Made by a program: the position numbers and the translations under genes. This document shows, piece by piece, positions 1 through 10,030 of a stretch of 64,000 nt of DNA; the stretch's first letter is position 1, and each line of letters begins with the position of its first letter. Under the pieces are notes generated by a model that was not told the DNA's origin, did not search any database, and saw nothing but the letters and a program-made list of their open reading frames with translations. Source of the stretch: Alentia gelatinosa (taxonomy: Eukaryota; Annelida; Polychaeta; Phyllodocida; Polynoidae); the NCBI GenBank assembly GCA_950022655.1, contig OX465583.1, positions 29,973,360-30,037,359 of the forward strand, in the 5' to 3' direction.

Positions 1-678
1 CAATTTTATCTTTGTAATTTATTTTCATTTAAATTTGTACCCTTTCATTAAATTAGAAAAATAGAATTTGATCTTTCTGTGATGCCCTGGCTGTTATACT
101 TGTATAAAAAATACCATCACAAAACCAAGAGGCTTTATATAATAGGCATGCATAAAAATTTTCAATGTTTCAATATTCACATATATGTCTTCTTGCAACC
201 TTTCTTAACAGAAATCCTATTTGCTGGCTTGTGTCATTATCAGGTACTTTCTGAGTGACATTGCGTCCTCAAACTTTAACCCGGGCTGAATGGTTCCCTA
301 CTAAAAAGTACATCTTTCCATAGTATGTCAAATAAGAACATGGAGATGCACACACTTGAACTAATCCAACGGAAAAATAAACCAGAACCCCCCTCCCCCC
401 ACCCCCACCTTCATGTAGTACTTTAGTCAATATGACTTTACAGCCACTAAGCACACATCTGAGTATTCAGTATAAACCTTCATACACAGGTTAAAAACAA
501 CACTCCAGAGTAGACAAAAACGGTAGTATTCAGCTGAAGCGTAGGGGAGCGGAGGGCATGGGAAGGTAGGACTGAGACACAGAGAGGGTACCTAAGTCTG
601 TAAATGATGCCGAGGTGCTCGAAGAATTAGATATTTAGGTTGGTAGATAAGGGGGATGAATATTATTTATATAGAACT
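1..678. other. AT-rich non-coding segment
   Basis: No gene or repeat was recognised here. The only compositional oddity is a C-rich tract at about 387-408 (runs of C broken by single T and A). Short frames exist but have no coding character. Confidence 0.6.
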
Positions 679-1140
679 GGACCCGGTTCCTAAAATTGTT
701 CTTTAGGAACATTCTAAGGTAAACAGTGAGACCAGTCATTCCTCGTTGATAATTATGCTCCAATTGGATCGGTTTGTGTTACTTGAAGTGCCTAGAACTG
801 TTGCCTGTATCTAGTAGGACAACCGGCGCAGTGACTAGCTATAATAAATTCTGCAGTAGTCCGAGTGTTAATTACCCCCGGCGTCTACTATTTGAATTTA
901 ATTTGTATTGAAATTTAAATATTATTGAAATTTAAATACAAGTGAAATGTTACTACACGAAGAAAATCAGAGTAATATGTAGGTAACTTAAAAGCTACAT
1001 TGTGGCATTCATACACACTTGTGCAGGTTGCCGTTCTCTAGCCTGCTAATTAGAGTTCAGAGCATCTTTACTCCTAGAGGAGAATTTTGTTTCAGATATA
1101 GTGGAGCACATCCTTAGATTTTATTTTAGGAACCGGGCCC
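679..1140. mobile_element. MITE-like element with GGRCCCGGTTCCTAAAAT inverted ends
   Basis: The left end GGACCCGGTTCCTAAAAT (679-696) is matched in inverted orientation by ATTTTAGGAACCGGGCCC at 1123-1140, giving about 18-bp terminal inverted repeats around a 462-bp AT-rich body. The body has no coding capacity. Just inside the left end GTTCCTAAA is followed by TTTAGGAAC, so that end can also fold on itself. No clear target-site duplication was found, so the family and exact borders are uncertain. A non-autonomous DNA transposon is the most likely explanation. Confidence 0.6.
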
Positions 1141-2479
1141 TGCTATCCAGCCGACCATTACAGCAGACCCAATGCGTCTTCAACTTCTACGGAGGTCATG
1201 GCAACTAGGTTACAAGCTCACAGGCGTATCAAAGAGGAACGGCAAATGCGTATTTTCCGTCACCATTGGTGCTGAAATGTAACCTGGCATGATTTTTCTA
1301 GTTTGTGAAAAATATAGTAACAGCGAGAAAAAGAGTCAAAGATGTCTTCGTCGGAAATTATTGCAGTTCGTGTTGGGTTTTTTTAAAACAAAAAAGTAAG
1401 AAAGTAACCAACCGCACAGCACTTACGGCTTGTGATTATATCCCTCGGAGCATTTGAACTGGTGTTTCTATCTTTTTATTCATATAAACCACAGGATGCC
1501 TCCGCCAAGTGGGAGGACTGTATACACCGTGTGTTATAGACCTGTCCGAGGTTAGGCATGTATTGCATCACCTTAGCACTATTCACATGACTTCAGCTGA
1601 CTCGTAAATTAAAGTTGATTCCTTGTTACCCTAGGGCACCATTGTAGTGCCCTAGGCTCGTAGGAACATCAATTCCCCTTCAATACTAGGTAAGAACCTC
1701 GGGTAATTAACTATTCGCACAGATCAGATCGTTAAAATGAATTGGTAAAAGGTGGAGTCCATGTAGGGTACTGTCATACAGCGACCCGATTATGACAAAA
1801 GGGTGCCTTCGTGGGCCAGGCCAGGAGTATCATATCCCACATGCGAGTAATGACTATTGGGGGGCAAAATACAATTGTGTCGAGAAGTGCACGCTTAAAA
1901 TGGGGGGACCTGAGCACCACACCTGGTAGCGGCCTATACAGTGTGCTGCTATATACAGGTCACGTCAAGTGGTGCTGTAAGTCTCTGGGTGCTTCACGGC
2001 TTTCAGTGTGCGCTTCCCAGAACACTCACCAGTCCTCCTCCAGCCTCTGCCAAGTCCTCCTTCTATCCTCCAACTGCTTAATCTTTTTTTTTCTTCCCCA
2101 TCACTAGTGAGATATATCTCCGTTTCCTCACCTAATTCCTCGTCTTTAAACCTGTTATCTTTTTTCATTCGGGAATTCGGTACATGGTGATGGCAATCAC
2201 TGTGATGCTGATGACAAGTGTTTCTGGCATAGAGGCTACTACAGTACGACTAGTAATGGTGGTTGCTATTGAGATTGATACTGGTATAGACATATTGCTA
2301 GAAGAGGAGGAGATACTGAATGTAGGGATTCTGGAATTTGTATTTATAGAGTATTTGCTAACCTCAATAGATGTATATGTCCAGTTAGGTCTTGCTCAGG
2401 TCTACCTGACTAAATATTAATTTTTTGCTCATCACGGTGGTGTCAGTGAGGGGGGTGGAGGTGTGTGTGTATGTGTGGA
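1141..2479. other. Non-coding segment with no recognised gene
   Basis: This stretch holds a strong short hairpin (listed separately at 1630-1656), short chance frames, and a GT-rich run just before the poly-G tract at 2480. No splice-bounded or conserved coding sequence was seen. Confidence 0.5.
1630..1656. repeat. Perfect 10-bp-arm hairpin
   Basis: CCTAGGGCAC at 1630-1639 pairs perfectly with GTGCCCTAGG at 1647-1656 across a 7-nt loop. It is isolated; no neighbouring gene or T-tract indicates a terminator. It may be a relic of a palindromic element. Confidence 0.7.
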
Positions 2480-2494
2480 GGGGGGGGGGGGGGG
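2480..2494 (+). repeat. Poly-G tract, 15 nt
   Basis: Uninterrupted G run directly preceded by a GT-rich microsatellite. One of seven G or C homopolymers of 15 nt or more in the window. Confidence 0.9.
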
Positions 2495-2940
2495 TGGGCT
2501 ATATGGGGAAGATACTAAAATGGTATCTTGTTAGTGAAGGTGATGCCATTCAAGGGTGTTAATAATCAGTATGGGGGGTTGATGGCTAGGCTATGCAGGG
2601 AAAGTACTCATTGGCCTTGGTGTTAGGTACTTTTAATCGTTATTTCTTGGAAGGTCTATCAAAGCGAATCGGCAGCAATGGGTGCACGTTTTGAAGCTTT
2701 TCACTGAAGGTACTAATCAAGATGGTGTCAGCAATAGTTAGGCCATTCACAGGCATGGGGTTTTCCCGGGTTTGACACTCCAAGGGTCACTCTTGAGATC
2801 AATGTAAATACGAGGGGAACCTTTTGTCGAGGTTGTAGGGGGTAATAATATGAAGCTGAAATAAGGTGAACAAGATTTGCGCAATTATGGCCATTTAAAT
2901 CTCAGCTCACGCCAGGAATTAGTTCAATGTAACCCAAAAT

Positions 2941-3013
2941 GCAGGGGGTTTCCCCTTCGGGACACCGTTCTATGACCCTGTTTGGGGCTTTAGGCGGCCC
3001 CCAAACCCCCTGC
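2941..3013. repeat. Nested inverted repeat
   Basis: GCAGGGGGTTT (2941-2951) is matched by AAACCCCCTGC (3003-3013). Inside, GGGGCTTTAGGCGGCCCC can form a second stem. The 73-bp unit is therefore a nested foldback. No terminal duplication was seen and its origin is unknown. Confidence 0.6.
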
Positions 3014-3188
3014 CGATTTTTCCGAATTCGTTTTGCAATTTTCCACTTCCATGCCTGTATTCAAGGCAGGTACTTATTGAGACAATGTCATTCCGAAAAG
3101 TTGAAGCGGCAACAGGTAATAAGGCACCAGCCCTGATCAGGGTCCTGCATAAATCCACCTCAGAGGCAGGCCACACACGCGTACATAC

Positions 3189-3332
3189 ACAATATTGACT
3201 GGTTTCAGATACAAGCGCTTGTATGCTCCGAGGAGTTGACGCGTAGTAATATCCAAGCGTATGCGAGGATATTGCGCGGAGTCAACTCCGAGGAGCATAC
3301 AGCCGCTTTTATCTGAAACCAGTCTATATTGT
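3189..3332. mobile_element. Palindromic foldback element, copy a
   Basis: The ends ACAATATTGACTGGTTTCAG and CTGAAACCAGTCTATATTGT are near-perfect inverted repeats. A second stem inside pairs GTATGCTCCGAGGAGTTGAC with GTCAACTCCGAGGAGCATAC. The loop (about 3241-3275) holds the shared core GCGTAGTAATATCCAAGCG followed by TATGCGAGGATATTGCGCG. The copy near 46.5 kb has the same outer ends and core but different stem bases that still pair with each other. No coding capacity; a non-autonomous foldback transposon is inferred. Confidence 0.75.
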
Positions 3333-3389
3333 ATTTATTATCCACCTTTTCTTGGCAAGTGGCATGTCGATATCAGCTCATTTTAGTTA

Positions 3390-3475
3390 TGCACTATTTT
3401 TCCGTACGCACTATTTTTCCGTATGCGCCACCCGGAGCATACAACATATCCGTATGCGCCGGGTATGTCCATACA
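3390..3475 (+). repeat. Direct repeats flanking foldback copy a
   Basis: GCACTATTTTTCCGTAYGC occurs twice in tandem (about 3392 and 3408), followed by CCGGAGCATAC and another CCGTATGCGCC. The GGAGCATAC string is identical to the right arm of the adjacent foldback element, so this segment appears to be a side module of that element, as in the copies near 10.8 and 37.2 kb. Confidence 0.5.
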
Positions 3476-3840
3476 AACTCCCTATGTGTTTTCTATGGGC
3501 ACTTTGTATTAGGTGGGTAATAAATACATATATACATGTACTTCTGGAGGCCAGATCGCCTCTACAATCAGCATGTATACATAGTACATGTACATGTATG
3601 TCTACACCATAGCCCTGCTGTGGCCATGCTCGGTAGCGCTACATAAACAAAGCAATTATCCACTTAATTCCCTCCTCTCATCGCTGCTTTTTACCAGGCA
3701 TAATGATAATAAGCTATTCGGTGATGATGAATCAAAGGATATTAACAAATGGATATAAATAGAGGCATATTAGGACCTGCATTTTGGCGGGCTTTTCACT
3801 GAAGCATCCGATGAAGTAAACATCGAGATTTTTCCTATTT

Positions 3841-4017
3841 GGGCCATCCATAAAGTTCGTGCGCAGTGATGGGGGTTGGGGTTAAAAGGTGTGGATATTG
3901 TGTATACATCCCTTCTTTAATCTAATCTGGATCTGTGATCTGACTTGTAGACCAGAAATGGATTTTTCGATAAAAAAAGAGAAAGATATAAAATAAATGC
4001 GCACAGGAAGTGGAGAA

Positions 4018-4049
<32 letters not shown>

Positions 4050-4097
4050 GGAGGCAAATTTCTCAGAGGTTTGTGTACATACTTTATGGAAGGCCCC
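3841..4097. mobile_element. MITE of the GGGCCATCCATAAAGTACG type, copy A
   Basis: The left end GGGCCATCCATAAAGTTCGT and the right end ending ACTTTATGGAAGGCCCC (4081-4097) are inverted repeats. Just inside the left end there is a GC-rich GGGGGTTGGGGTTAAAAGG stretch followed by CTTCTTTAATCTA, a pattern repeated in copies near 4.7, 27.7 and 55.8 kb. A 19-nt poly-G (4033-4051) lies near the right end. The frames that cross the element are too short to encode a transposase. Confidence 0.75.
4033..4051 (+). repeat. Poly-G tract, 19 nt
   Basis: Uninterrupted G run preceded by (GT)n, inside the right part of the MITE at 3841-4097. Confidence 0.9.
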
Positions 4098-4660
4098 TCC
4101 ACTCTACCACGGATTTTGAGGTGTGTAAGTAGGCGGGTGGAGAATCACCTGAGAGAGAAACATGCACTGGCTCTATTCAGATGTATTTTCATTGAGTGGT
4201 ATAGGCTTCCCTGGTCTACAACACACACTATATATATACTAGCCCTCATAACGGTTCTCACTGCCATACCTGACCGCAGCTCATGTTGATACTTGAACCG
4301 ATGCCAATATATGTCAGGGTTATTACACAACCCAATACATGTGACTCGGTCGGCGGTCGGGGTCATATTAGTTATACACAGCGAAATGGCAGAGCCTATG
4401 CATCACATATAGAGATACAGAGAGACTCATATAGAAATCATTAATATTAGCTTGGATTCCATAAAATACGGTTACATTGTCACGTTATAGAATTGCAGGA
4501 CAATGATATTTCAATGATTCTTCAAAATAAATCTTTCATTCATCTTCGGTGTTACATGGTGCATCCTTGTTCCGATCCCTTTATGGTGATATTGTTGGTG
4601 TTATGTTTTTATGTACATTACGCAAATAGTTCAATATTTATATGCCTGGAGGTCCATCGG
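4098..4660. other. Non-coding segment between two related MITEs
   Basis: Nothing beyond short chance frames was recognised in these 563 bp. Confidence 0.5.
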
Positions 4661-4829
4661 AGCCGTCCATAATGTACCTACGCAGTGACGCGGTGGGGGT
4701 AGGGGGTTAACATTTTAGGAAAGTTTGCGTACATCTCTTCTTTAATCTATTGCGTACAAGATGGCGGCTTGGGGAGTATGTGAGGTCAAATTGTTTACAA
4801 ATTCTGCGTTAGTATTTCATGATGGCCCC
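4661..4829. mobile_element. MITE of the GGGCCATCCATAAAGTACG type, copy B
   Basis: The left end AGCCGTCCATAATGTACC and the right end ATTTCATGATGGCCCC are inverted repeats. Between them are GGTGGGGGTAGGGGGTTAA, then TTTGCGTACATCTCTTCTTT and ATCTATTGCGTACA, which match the order in copy A. About 169 bp and non-coding. Confidence 0.7.
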
Positions 4830-5699
4830 GTCTGTTCTAGTTTTTATGACATTTAAAAAAGATATTGGTACATGTATATTAAATCATATTGGAATTAGAG
4901 ATAAAGATTCGAGATAAGCAGGGTTATAAAAATCTCGACTATTTTTTCCCATATATTTTGTTGGCATCTCTGCATGCTACACAGTACAATATCCACGTGA
5001 ACAAATTGAGGAAAACAACAAATTTACCCCAAAAAATAATGATGAATCCACCTGTATTGGCCAGAAACCAAGTAACCTCTCTGATGTCTCTGACAACAGG
5101 CATGAGAAACTCGGTCTTCTGATTTATTGCCGAATAGAGTGAAGTAAAAACATTAAAAAAAACTGTTCCAGCAGCCAACAACAACAAACCCCTCCCACCA
5201 CCGCCCTATCCTTTATTCCTGTTGTGGTGGCGACTGTGGCCAAGAGGCGTCGGTCGTCTCAGCCCTGGGGGCGTTTTTCTACCACCGTTTATGTGTTTAT
5301 TCCCAGCTTATAAAACAGCGAGTTTGTGTGACTGCGGGCTTAGGCTAAGATTTACTCCCAGAAAGAGACTCAGTAGAAAGCAGTGTAGCTTGCTGAATGG
5401 TGGTTCCACGAGTGTAAGCAATCTATGAATTATTTAGGCTTATTTTCCGAGCCTAATGTTCAGGCGTCAGTTCTAGGCCTAGTGTCTGGGACTTCCTTAA
5501 GCCTGCTTGGTCCATAGTGAATTGCCTAATATGCATCTTAAAGGCTCTGGGGGTGTTGTATAGGGAGGAGTTGTGCCAGGTAAATAGTTTGTAGGTGACT
5601 GGATGTGTGTTTACACATGGCTTGTCACCCTTCCTGAGTGAGCTTAGGTGAAAATCTAGAGCTAATAATCAGCAGTCAATAACATGGAGCCATGAAACT
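4830..5699. other. Non-coding segment, no recognised feature
   Basis: No gene, RNA or repeat was identified. The part around 5180-5300 is more GC-rich than its surroundings but has no supported exon. Confidence 0.45.
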
Positions 5700-6045
5700 G
5701 ATGGTGTGTAATGTGTAGTCTACAACATACACTCAACAGACACTCAACATAAAACACACAATGAACAGAAACACACACAGGTACTGCCAATAACGAAGAT
5801 GCTATGATATTGATATTTTGTAATTTACAGTCTACAACACACAACACTCACTTAACATCTTGTATTGCACAATAAAACAATATGATATATAGCCTAAAAG
5901 AAGCCTTAACAATTTGCTCGGTCTACAAGAACAACGCGTCCGACAACGTACAACATTCAACCTACAACATACAACACAGTCTAAAACTGTCTTCAGCCTA
6001 CAACACACAAAATTACCTAGACCACAGCTTACAACACCTAAAATA
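5700..6045 (+). repeat. Degenerate ACAACA-rich low-complexity tract
   Basis: CTACAACATACAACAC-type strings recur many times across about 345 bp (for example near 5720, 5830, 5945 and 6000). They form an irregular simple-sequence array rather than coding DNA. Confidence 0.55.
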
Positions 6046-6072
6046 TAGAGATTGTAGTTCTCAAGGTTGTAT

Positions 6073-6101
6073 CACGGACCTGGAAGACGTATAGGTCCGT
6101 G
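6073..6101. repeat. 9-bp-arm hairpin
   Basis: CACGGACCT (6073-6081) pairs with AGGTCCGTG (6093-6101). The flanks GTTGTAT and GGTTGTAT are direct rather than inverted repeats. Function unknown. Confidence 0.6.
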
Positions 6102-6531
6102 GTTGTATATACTTCGCCTATGACACTCAACTGAGAATCTTGCTACATATCTTATCAAACAACAACAAAAAATCTTTATATTCCACCATAAAGACTTGAT
6201 TCAGGTCAGCCTATTCCTGAAGGCTATATATATTTATATATGCCGCTTGCAGAAAGAAATTTCAATTTGAAAGACATCAAAGTTAGAATTAACTAATAGA
6301 CACCTATTGAATTTGATTTGAGGTGCGACCACTTTAGGGACCACCTAAAATGTGTGATAATACACCACTGCATTCCTGTGAGATTGTATCAAGCTGGTAT
6401 GATTTTAGCTATTTCCACGCGTGGGTTAAATCCAGACAAGTGTTTGCTCTCTTCTGACTGTGGCGCCCCGCTAAATCCAGGAAACTGACCCTTGTAGTAC
6501 CCACCTGGCTGTAGTACCCATCTCATCCACC
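6102..6531. other. Non-coding segment, no recognised feature
   Basis: No coding or structured element was seen in these 430 bp. Confidence 0.45.
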
Positions 6532-6556
6532 TAGACTGGCCTCAGTCACTGTGTCC
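6532..6556 (+). repeat. Dispersed short repeat TAGACTGGCCTCAGTC, copy 1
   Basis: TAGACTGGCCTCAGTC followed by ACTGTGTCCT. The same word occurs at 37071 (followed by CCTGTGTCCT) and at 55038 (followed by CCCATGT). Three copies of a 16-bp word in 64 kb is not expected by chance, so this is probably a fragment of a larger repeat family. Confidence 0.6.
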
Positions 6557-6645
6557 TATCTAGGAATGAGAATAATTTTCTGGAAAAAAACCCCCAACAG
6601 AATAGGAAATCTTCGAGTGGGAGTCAGTAGCGTCATTGGGAGTTT

Positions 6646-6666
6646 GGGGGGGGGGGGGGGGGGGGG
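6646..6666 (+). repeat. Poly-G tract, 21 nt
   Basis: Longest homopolymer in the window, an uninterrupted G run. Confidence 0.9.
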
Positions 6667-6902
6667 TCCAATGGGGGAAACCCTTGGAATATCAGCTTTC
6701 TCGATTGATTTTGATGACATATTCGACTGTTAATTTCATGAATTTTACTGGTGTAAATATCTGCTTCAACTCAGGAATTTTCTCATCAACTTCACTTTAA
6801 AAAATGGTGGTATTGAAGTAAAAAAGCCGAAATCTGCTTTCCAGTAGAAAATTGTCATGTCCCATACCCCACTTCCACTCCTCATATCCCTCCTTCCATT
6901 GG

Positions 6903-7076
6903 AGGGCAGCGGCGTAGCTCAGTCAGTAGCATGATCTGCATCTTGGTTTGAGTCTCAGCCACATGGTTATTTCATGCATGTCTGTCGTTCTCATCTTATA
7001 GATTCGAGCTCACCATGATATGACTTTGGATGTTGTATGACATAAAACACCATCAACCAACCAAATCTCCTCTTGA
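6903..7076 (+). mobile_element. tRNA-derived SINE, tandem copy 1
   Basis: A pol III-type head GGCGTAGCTCAGTCAGTAGC (A-box-like) is followed by TTTGAGTCTC, a degraded B box. The body has CTTATAGATTCGAGCTCACC and ATGATATGAC, and the tail is ATAAAACACCATCAACCAAC. Two further copies follow directly head to tail with the same order of motifs, about 180 bp apart. The head cannot fold into an intact tRNA. Confidence 0.75.
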
Positions 7077-7080
7077 TATT

Positions 7081-7256
7081 GGAGAGTGGGGGATAGCTCA
7101 GACAGTCTGGGACTGTCCTTCGGTTCACAGTGTCTACGGTTCGAGGCTCAGCTATTCCACTATTACCTCAGTTTCTGTCTTCTTATCTCATAGATTCGGG
7201 CATGACATGATATGACCCTAGCTGATGTATGGTATAAAACACATCAACCACCCAAC
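7081..7256 (+). mobile_element. tRNA-derived SINE, tandem copy 2
   Basis: The head GGGGATAGCTCAGACAGTCT leads to CCTTCGGTTCACAG and the B-box-like GGTTCGAGGCTC. The body again has CTCATAGATTCGGGCATGAC and ATGATATGACCC, and the tail is TATAAAACACATCAACCACC. It lies head to tail between copies 1 and 3. Confidence 0.75.
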
Positions 7257-7277
7257 CTCCACGTCTCCCTCCTCTTC

Positions 7278-7443
7278 ACATGAGGACAGTGGGGTAGCTC
7301 AATTTTTAGCATGCTGGTCTTCGGATCATGGGGTCCCACAGTCGAGGCTCAGTCGTGTTAGTGTTTCCTGCTTCTCTGTCATCTTCATGTCATAGATTCC
7401 AGCCTGTCATGATATGATCCAGTGTAAAACACAAATAGACCAA
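7278..7443 (+). mobile_element. tRNA-derived SINE, tandem copy 3
   Basis: The head GTGGGGTAGCTCAATTTTTA is followed by GGTCTTCGGATCATGGGGTC, which resembles the anticodon arm of a tRNA-Arg(UCG), then the B-box-like CAGTCGAGGCTCAG. The body has GTCATAGATTCCAGCCTGTC and ATGATATGATCC, and the tail is GTGTAAAACACAAATAGACC. The tRNA-Arg origin is an inference from the anticodon-arm resemblance only. Confidence 0.75.
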
Positions 7444-7445
7444 TC

Positions 7446-7921
7446 TCTCCACCGGGACACATGCGTTAGTTGAAGTCCTTTTATTACAAAATGGTTTGAT
7501 TTATTAGTGAATGCCCATAAAAATAGAGTATGACCATAATGAAAGCCTTTAGCAAGTCTACCAGCAGTACTGCCTGAGGCTTATAACGTTACTGGGTGAA
7601 TTCACACCGATTCATTCACTGACACCTACCCCACCCCTTCACCCCGCCCCCGGTGAACATAGTCCATTGTACCCCACCCCCCTCACAGACGGCTACTCTT
7701 ACCCCACACCCCTACACCCCCAATAACACCCCGCTCGCCAACCACACCTCTCAGGTGTTCACCTGGCCTGATTACAGGGTTGGGGGGGGGGGGGGGGAGT
7801 AACGGACCATTATTGATCGCGTGGGGGTTGGGAGAAAGATAAATATTTACCACCCACTTTGGTCTATAATTGGTTGCACAGTACACAGGAACTGGTTGCT
7901 AACGAGTGGAATTGAGAGATC
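7446..7921. other. C-rich non-coding segment
   Basis: The part 7620-7760 is rich in CACCCC-type runs and is followed by a poly-G tract. No gene was recognised. Confidence 0.5.
7782..7797 (+). repeat. Poly-G tract, 16 nt
   Basis: Uninterrupted G run just downstream of a C-rich segment, so the two could pair as a long GC stem. Confidence 0.9.
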
Positions 7922-8221
7922 TCATGAAGTGCTGAGAGTAGAAGCTATGGGTGTGGGAAGGATTGTGAGGATCTCAAGATAGCCAAACTTCTCTGGGGGT
8001 CTGATGGTGCTGGTTTCCCGAAACTCGTTAGAGTAGACCACCCTTCCAATACTCTTTACATTGTGGGTTTGAATAAGCTTTTTTCTAGACCGTCTCTGGG
8101 AATCTCCTTTCTGTACGAGTAATTTTAAATGCATGCCATACTCTTTAATTTGCACGTTTAAGCATTTAATAATGCTTCCTTTGTAATAAATGACAAAATG
8201 AAGATTAGCTGGAACGGACAT
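7922..8221 (-). CDS. Hypothetical 99-codon frame, unrecognised
   Basis: This minus-strand frame begins with an ATG directly after an in-frame stop and runs 99 codons to TGA. The product would be basic in its first half (a QRRSRKKL stretch near residues 42-49) and hydrophobic or Thr/Ser-rich at the C-terminus (ILTILPTPIASTLSTS). No known domain, signal peptide or membrane segment was recognised. The codon mix looks less random than in most other frames of the window. A frame of this length is still expected by chance in 64 kb, the start context is weak (T at -3), and no poly(A) signal was seen. It could be an unannotated exon, a fossil transposon fragment or chance. Confidence 0.2.
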   Translation of the reverse strand: MSVPANLHFVIYYKGSIIKCLNVQIKEYGMHLKLLVQKGDSQRRSRKKLIQTHNVKSIGRVVYSNEFRETSTIRPPEKFGYLEILTILPTPIASTLSTS

Positions 8222-8237
8222 TTATCTTCAGAAGTTG

Positions 8238-8297
8238 ATGACTCAGTATCAAGAGCTCTGCACACGTGACGATTGTTAATAACAGTGACATGAGTCA
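8238..8297. promoter_or_regulatory. AP-1 / E-box cluster
   Basis: Within 60 bp there are TGACTCA (8238-8244), CACGTG (8263-8268) and TGAGTCA (8291-8297). Each matches a well-known site: AP-1 (bZIP) for the outer pair and an E-box (bHLH) for the centre, symmetrically placed. The cluster lies just upstream of the minus-strand frame ending at 8221. Function is inferred from consensus words only. Confidence 0.3.
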
Positions 8298-8868
8298 TCT
8301 TTAAGTAGTACATCGTGATATCAAAAAAGAAAGTTGGCAGCTCAGCTTTTATGTGTTTTTTTCATTAACAGAGATTGTGTGAATGCATACGGCAAGTGAC
8401 CTTACAATTTGAAACCTGAATTAGGCTTTTAAATGAAATATTTATTGATTCTTCAGTAAATCATATGTTCTTCAATGGGTTCGTTGAATCATAAAAGCCC
8501 CATCATCCTCCCCTTGCAAACCCCTTTTTTTAATAGTTAAAGAAGATCAAACAAAAAAAAACAAGTAGTTATGCGGGGATGCCAGTGTTCTTGTTATTAT
8601 TTTCTGTTTTCCAAGATAATATTTGTGCTTATCAAGGTATTATCATATTGAAGATTTGATGTTATTCCGGTTTTAGTCAGACCTTATTGGCATCTCCGTT
8701 ATGATATTTCTTTAGTCCCGATCTATTTTGCAAATAAACTTGCACTTTTTTCATTGATATGAAACTGAAATACAAATTTTGTATCAAAATGACTCTTGCA
8801 CACATTGTCATTTATAACTGACATTATGTATGTACACACACAAGTACAACTGACTTGATATGATGCGC

Positions 8869-8956
8869 CTTTCTTTGGATCGTCCACAGTCATATCACAG
8901 TGAGATAAAATATTTTATATCAGTGTGATACCAATGTGGACGATCTCCAAAGGAAA
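8869..8956. repeat. Long near-perfect 88-bp hairpin (miRNA-like or miniature foldback)
   Basis: The 5' arm CTTTGG-ATCGTCCACA-TATCACA-TGA-ATAAAA is complementary to the 3' arm over about 44 positions, with roughly six mismatches and a two-base bulge, and the apex is the self-complementary AAAATATTTT. The 5' arm contains TATCACAG at 8893-8900, identical to the 5' eight bases of the invertebrate miR-2/13 family. Mature miR-2 normally derives from the 3' arm and the remaining bases do not match, so the resemblance may be chance. A tiny foldback transposon is an equally good explanation. Confidence 0.6.
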
Positions 8957-9409
8957 TCTCAGTAGAGTGTATGCAAGGGTATATGGAGGATCTATTTTAT
9001 ATTCTGAAATTGCAAGGTGCTTGGTCCAGTGGGATACAAAGTCTTTGACACAGGGTCCAGTCGTTCAGTTGAGTTACTATACCACAAGCACTTCAAATTA
9101 CTTTTAAGTGTTCCCCATTTAACATAGAATGGCCGGGCCAGTAATTGACTTTATCGGATATATGGTTCCCGGACCTGCAAACGTACCTGTCTCTCTTTCC
9201 TTCTCCCCCTCTTCCCACACAGTGTCAACACACACCGACACTAGTGACAATCACGTGACCCGCTTATCTCCATTAAAATGGTGCCTTACCGCTAGAGGTC
9301 GCGTGGGGTGCCCCCGGTCACGCCACAACTCACCCCGATGTCTCTGAATTCATTGTGTAGGGCTAACAGGTTTTCCTTACGATGTTCCTAGATCCGTCAC
9401 ATTGAGATT

Positions 9410-9624
9410 GGAGATTTACCCTGATGGGCTACTAAATTTACTATACCGGGCCAACAGATTTATGATGTTTGGCCACCAGATTTATTATGATGGGCCACCA
9501 AATTTACCATGATGGGCCACGAGATTTACCATGACGGGCCACGAGACTTACCATGACGGGCTACCAGATTTACCATGACGGGTTACCAGATTTACCCTGA
9601 CAGGCCACCAGATTTACTATATAA
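9410..9624 (+). repeat. 22-bp minisatellite, about nine copies
   Basis: Consensus GGGCCACCAGATTTACCATG plus a two-base end, repeated in exact 22-bp register from 9426 to 9623, with a partial copy upstream at about 9410-9425. Copies differ by a few substitutions. Two further copies recur at about 9853-9900 within a larger duplication. Confidence 0.85.
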
Positions 9625-10030
9625 GGCTTCTAACATGAAAGGCCATCTGGTGAAGCTTGTTGGACCACCTGACTAATTAGTATCTGACCAAAAGCCATAG
9701 CACTGCAACATACTAAATTCTGATCAGTCCTCATTGCTCTACACATATCACACACGACAAATGTAACTCCATAGCAAGCTGGGATATTTAACAATTCAGG
9801 CTAGAATATTCAGCATTCTGTACTCACAGATACAATTGTCGGGTGAGCAATTGATGGCCAACCAGATTTACCATGCTGGGCAACCAGATTTACTACACTG
9901 GCCCATGGGATTCAACTTGCCAAGCCACCCGACGGCTCGCTACCTGACCAATTAACACCACCATGAACCATTAGATTCTCACCAGTCCCTATGATACATG
10001 TCAAAATCGCACACAACAAACGTGACGAAA
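9625..10030 (+). repeat. Diverged duplication of the minisatellite and its flank
   Basis: The flank after the array (ATCTGACCAA, then CTGATCAGTCCTC, then ATCACACACGACAAATGTAAC, about 9680-9768) recurs in diverged form after the two later minisatellite copies (ACCTGACCAATTAACACC, CTCACCAGTCCCT, ATCGCACACAACAAACGTGAC, about 9938-10025). The larger unit is therefore duplicated with an offset of about 260 bp. Confidence 0.6.
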
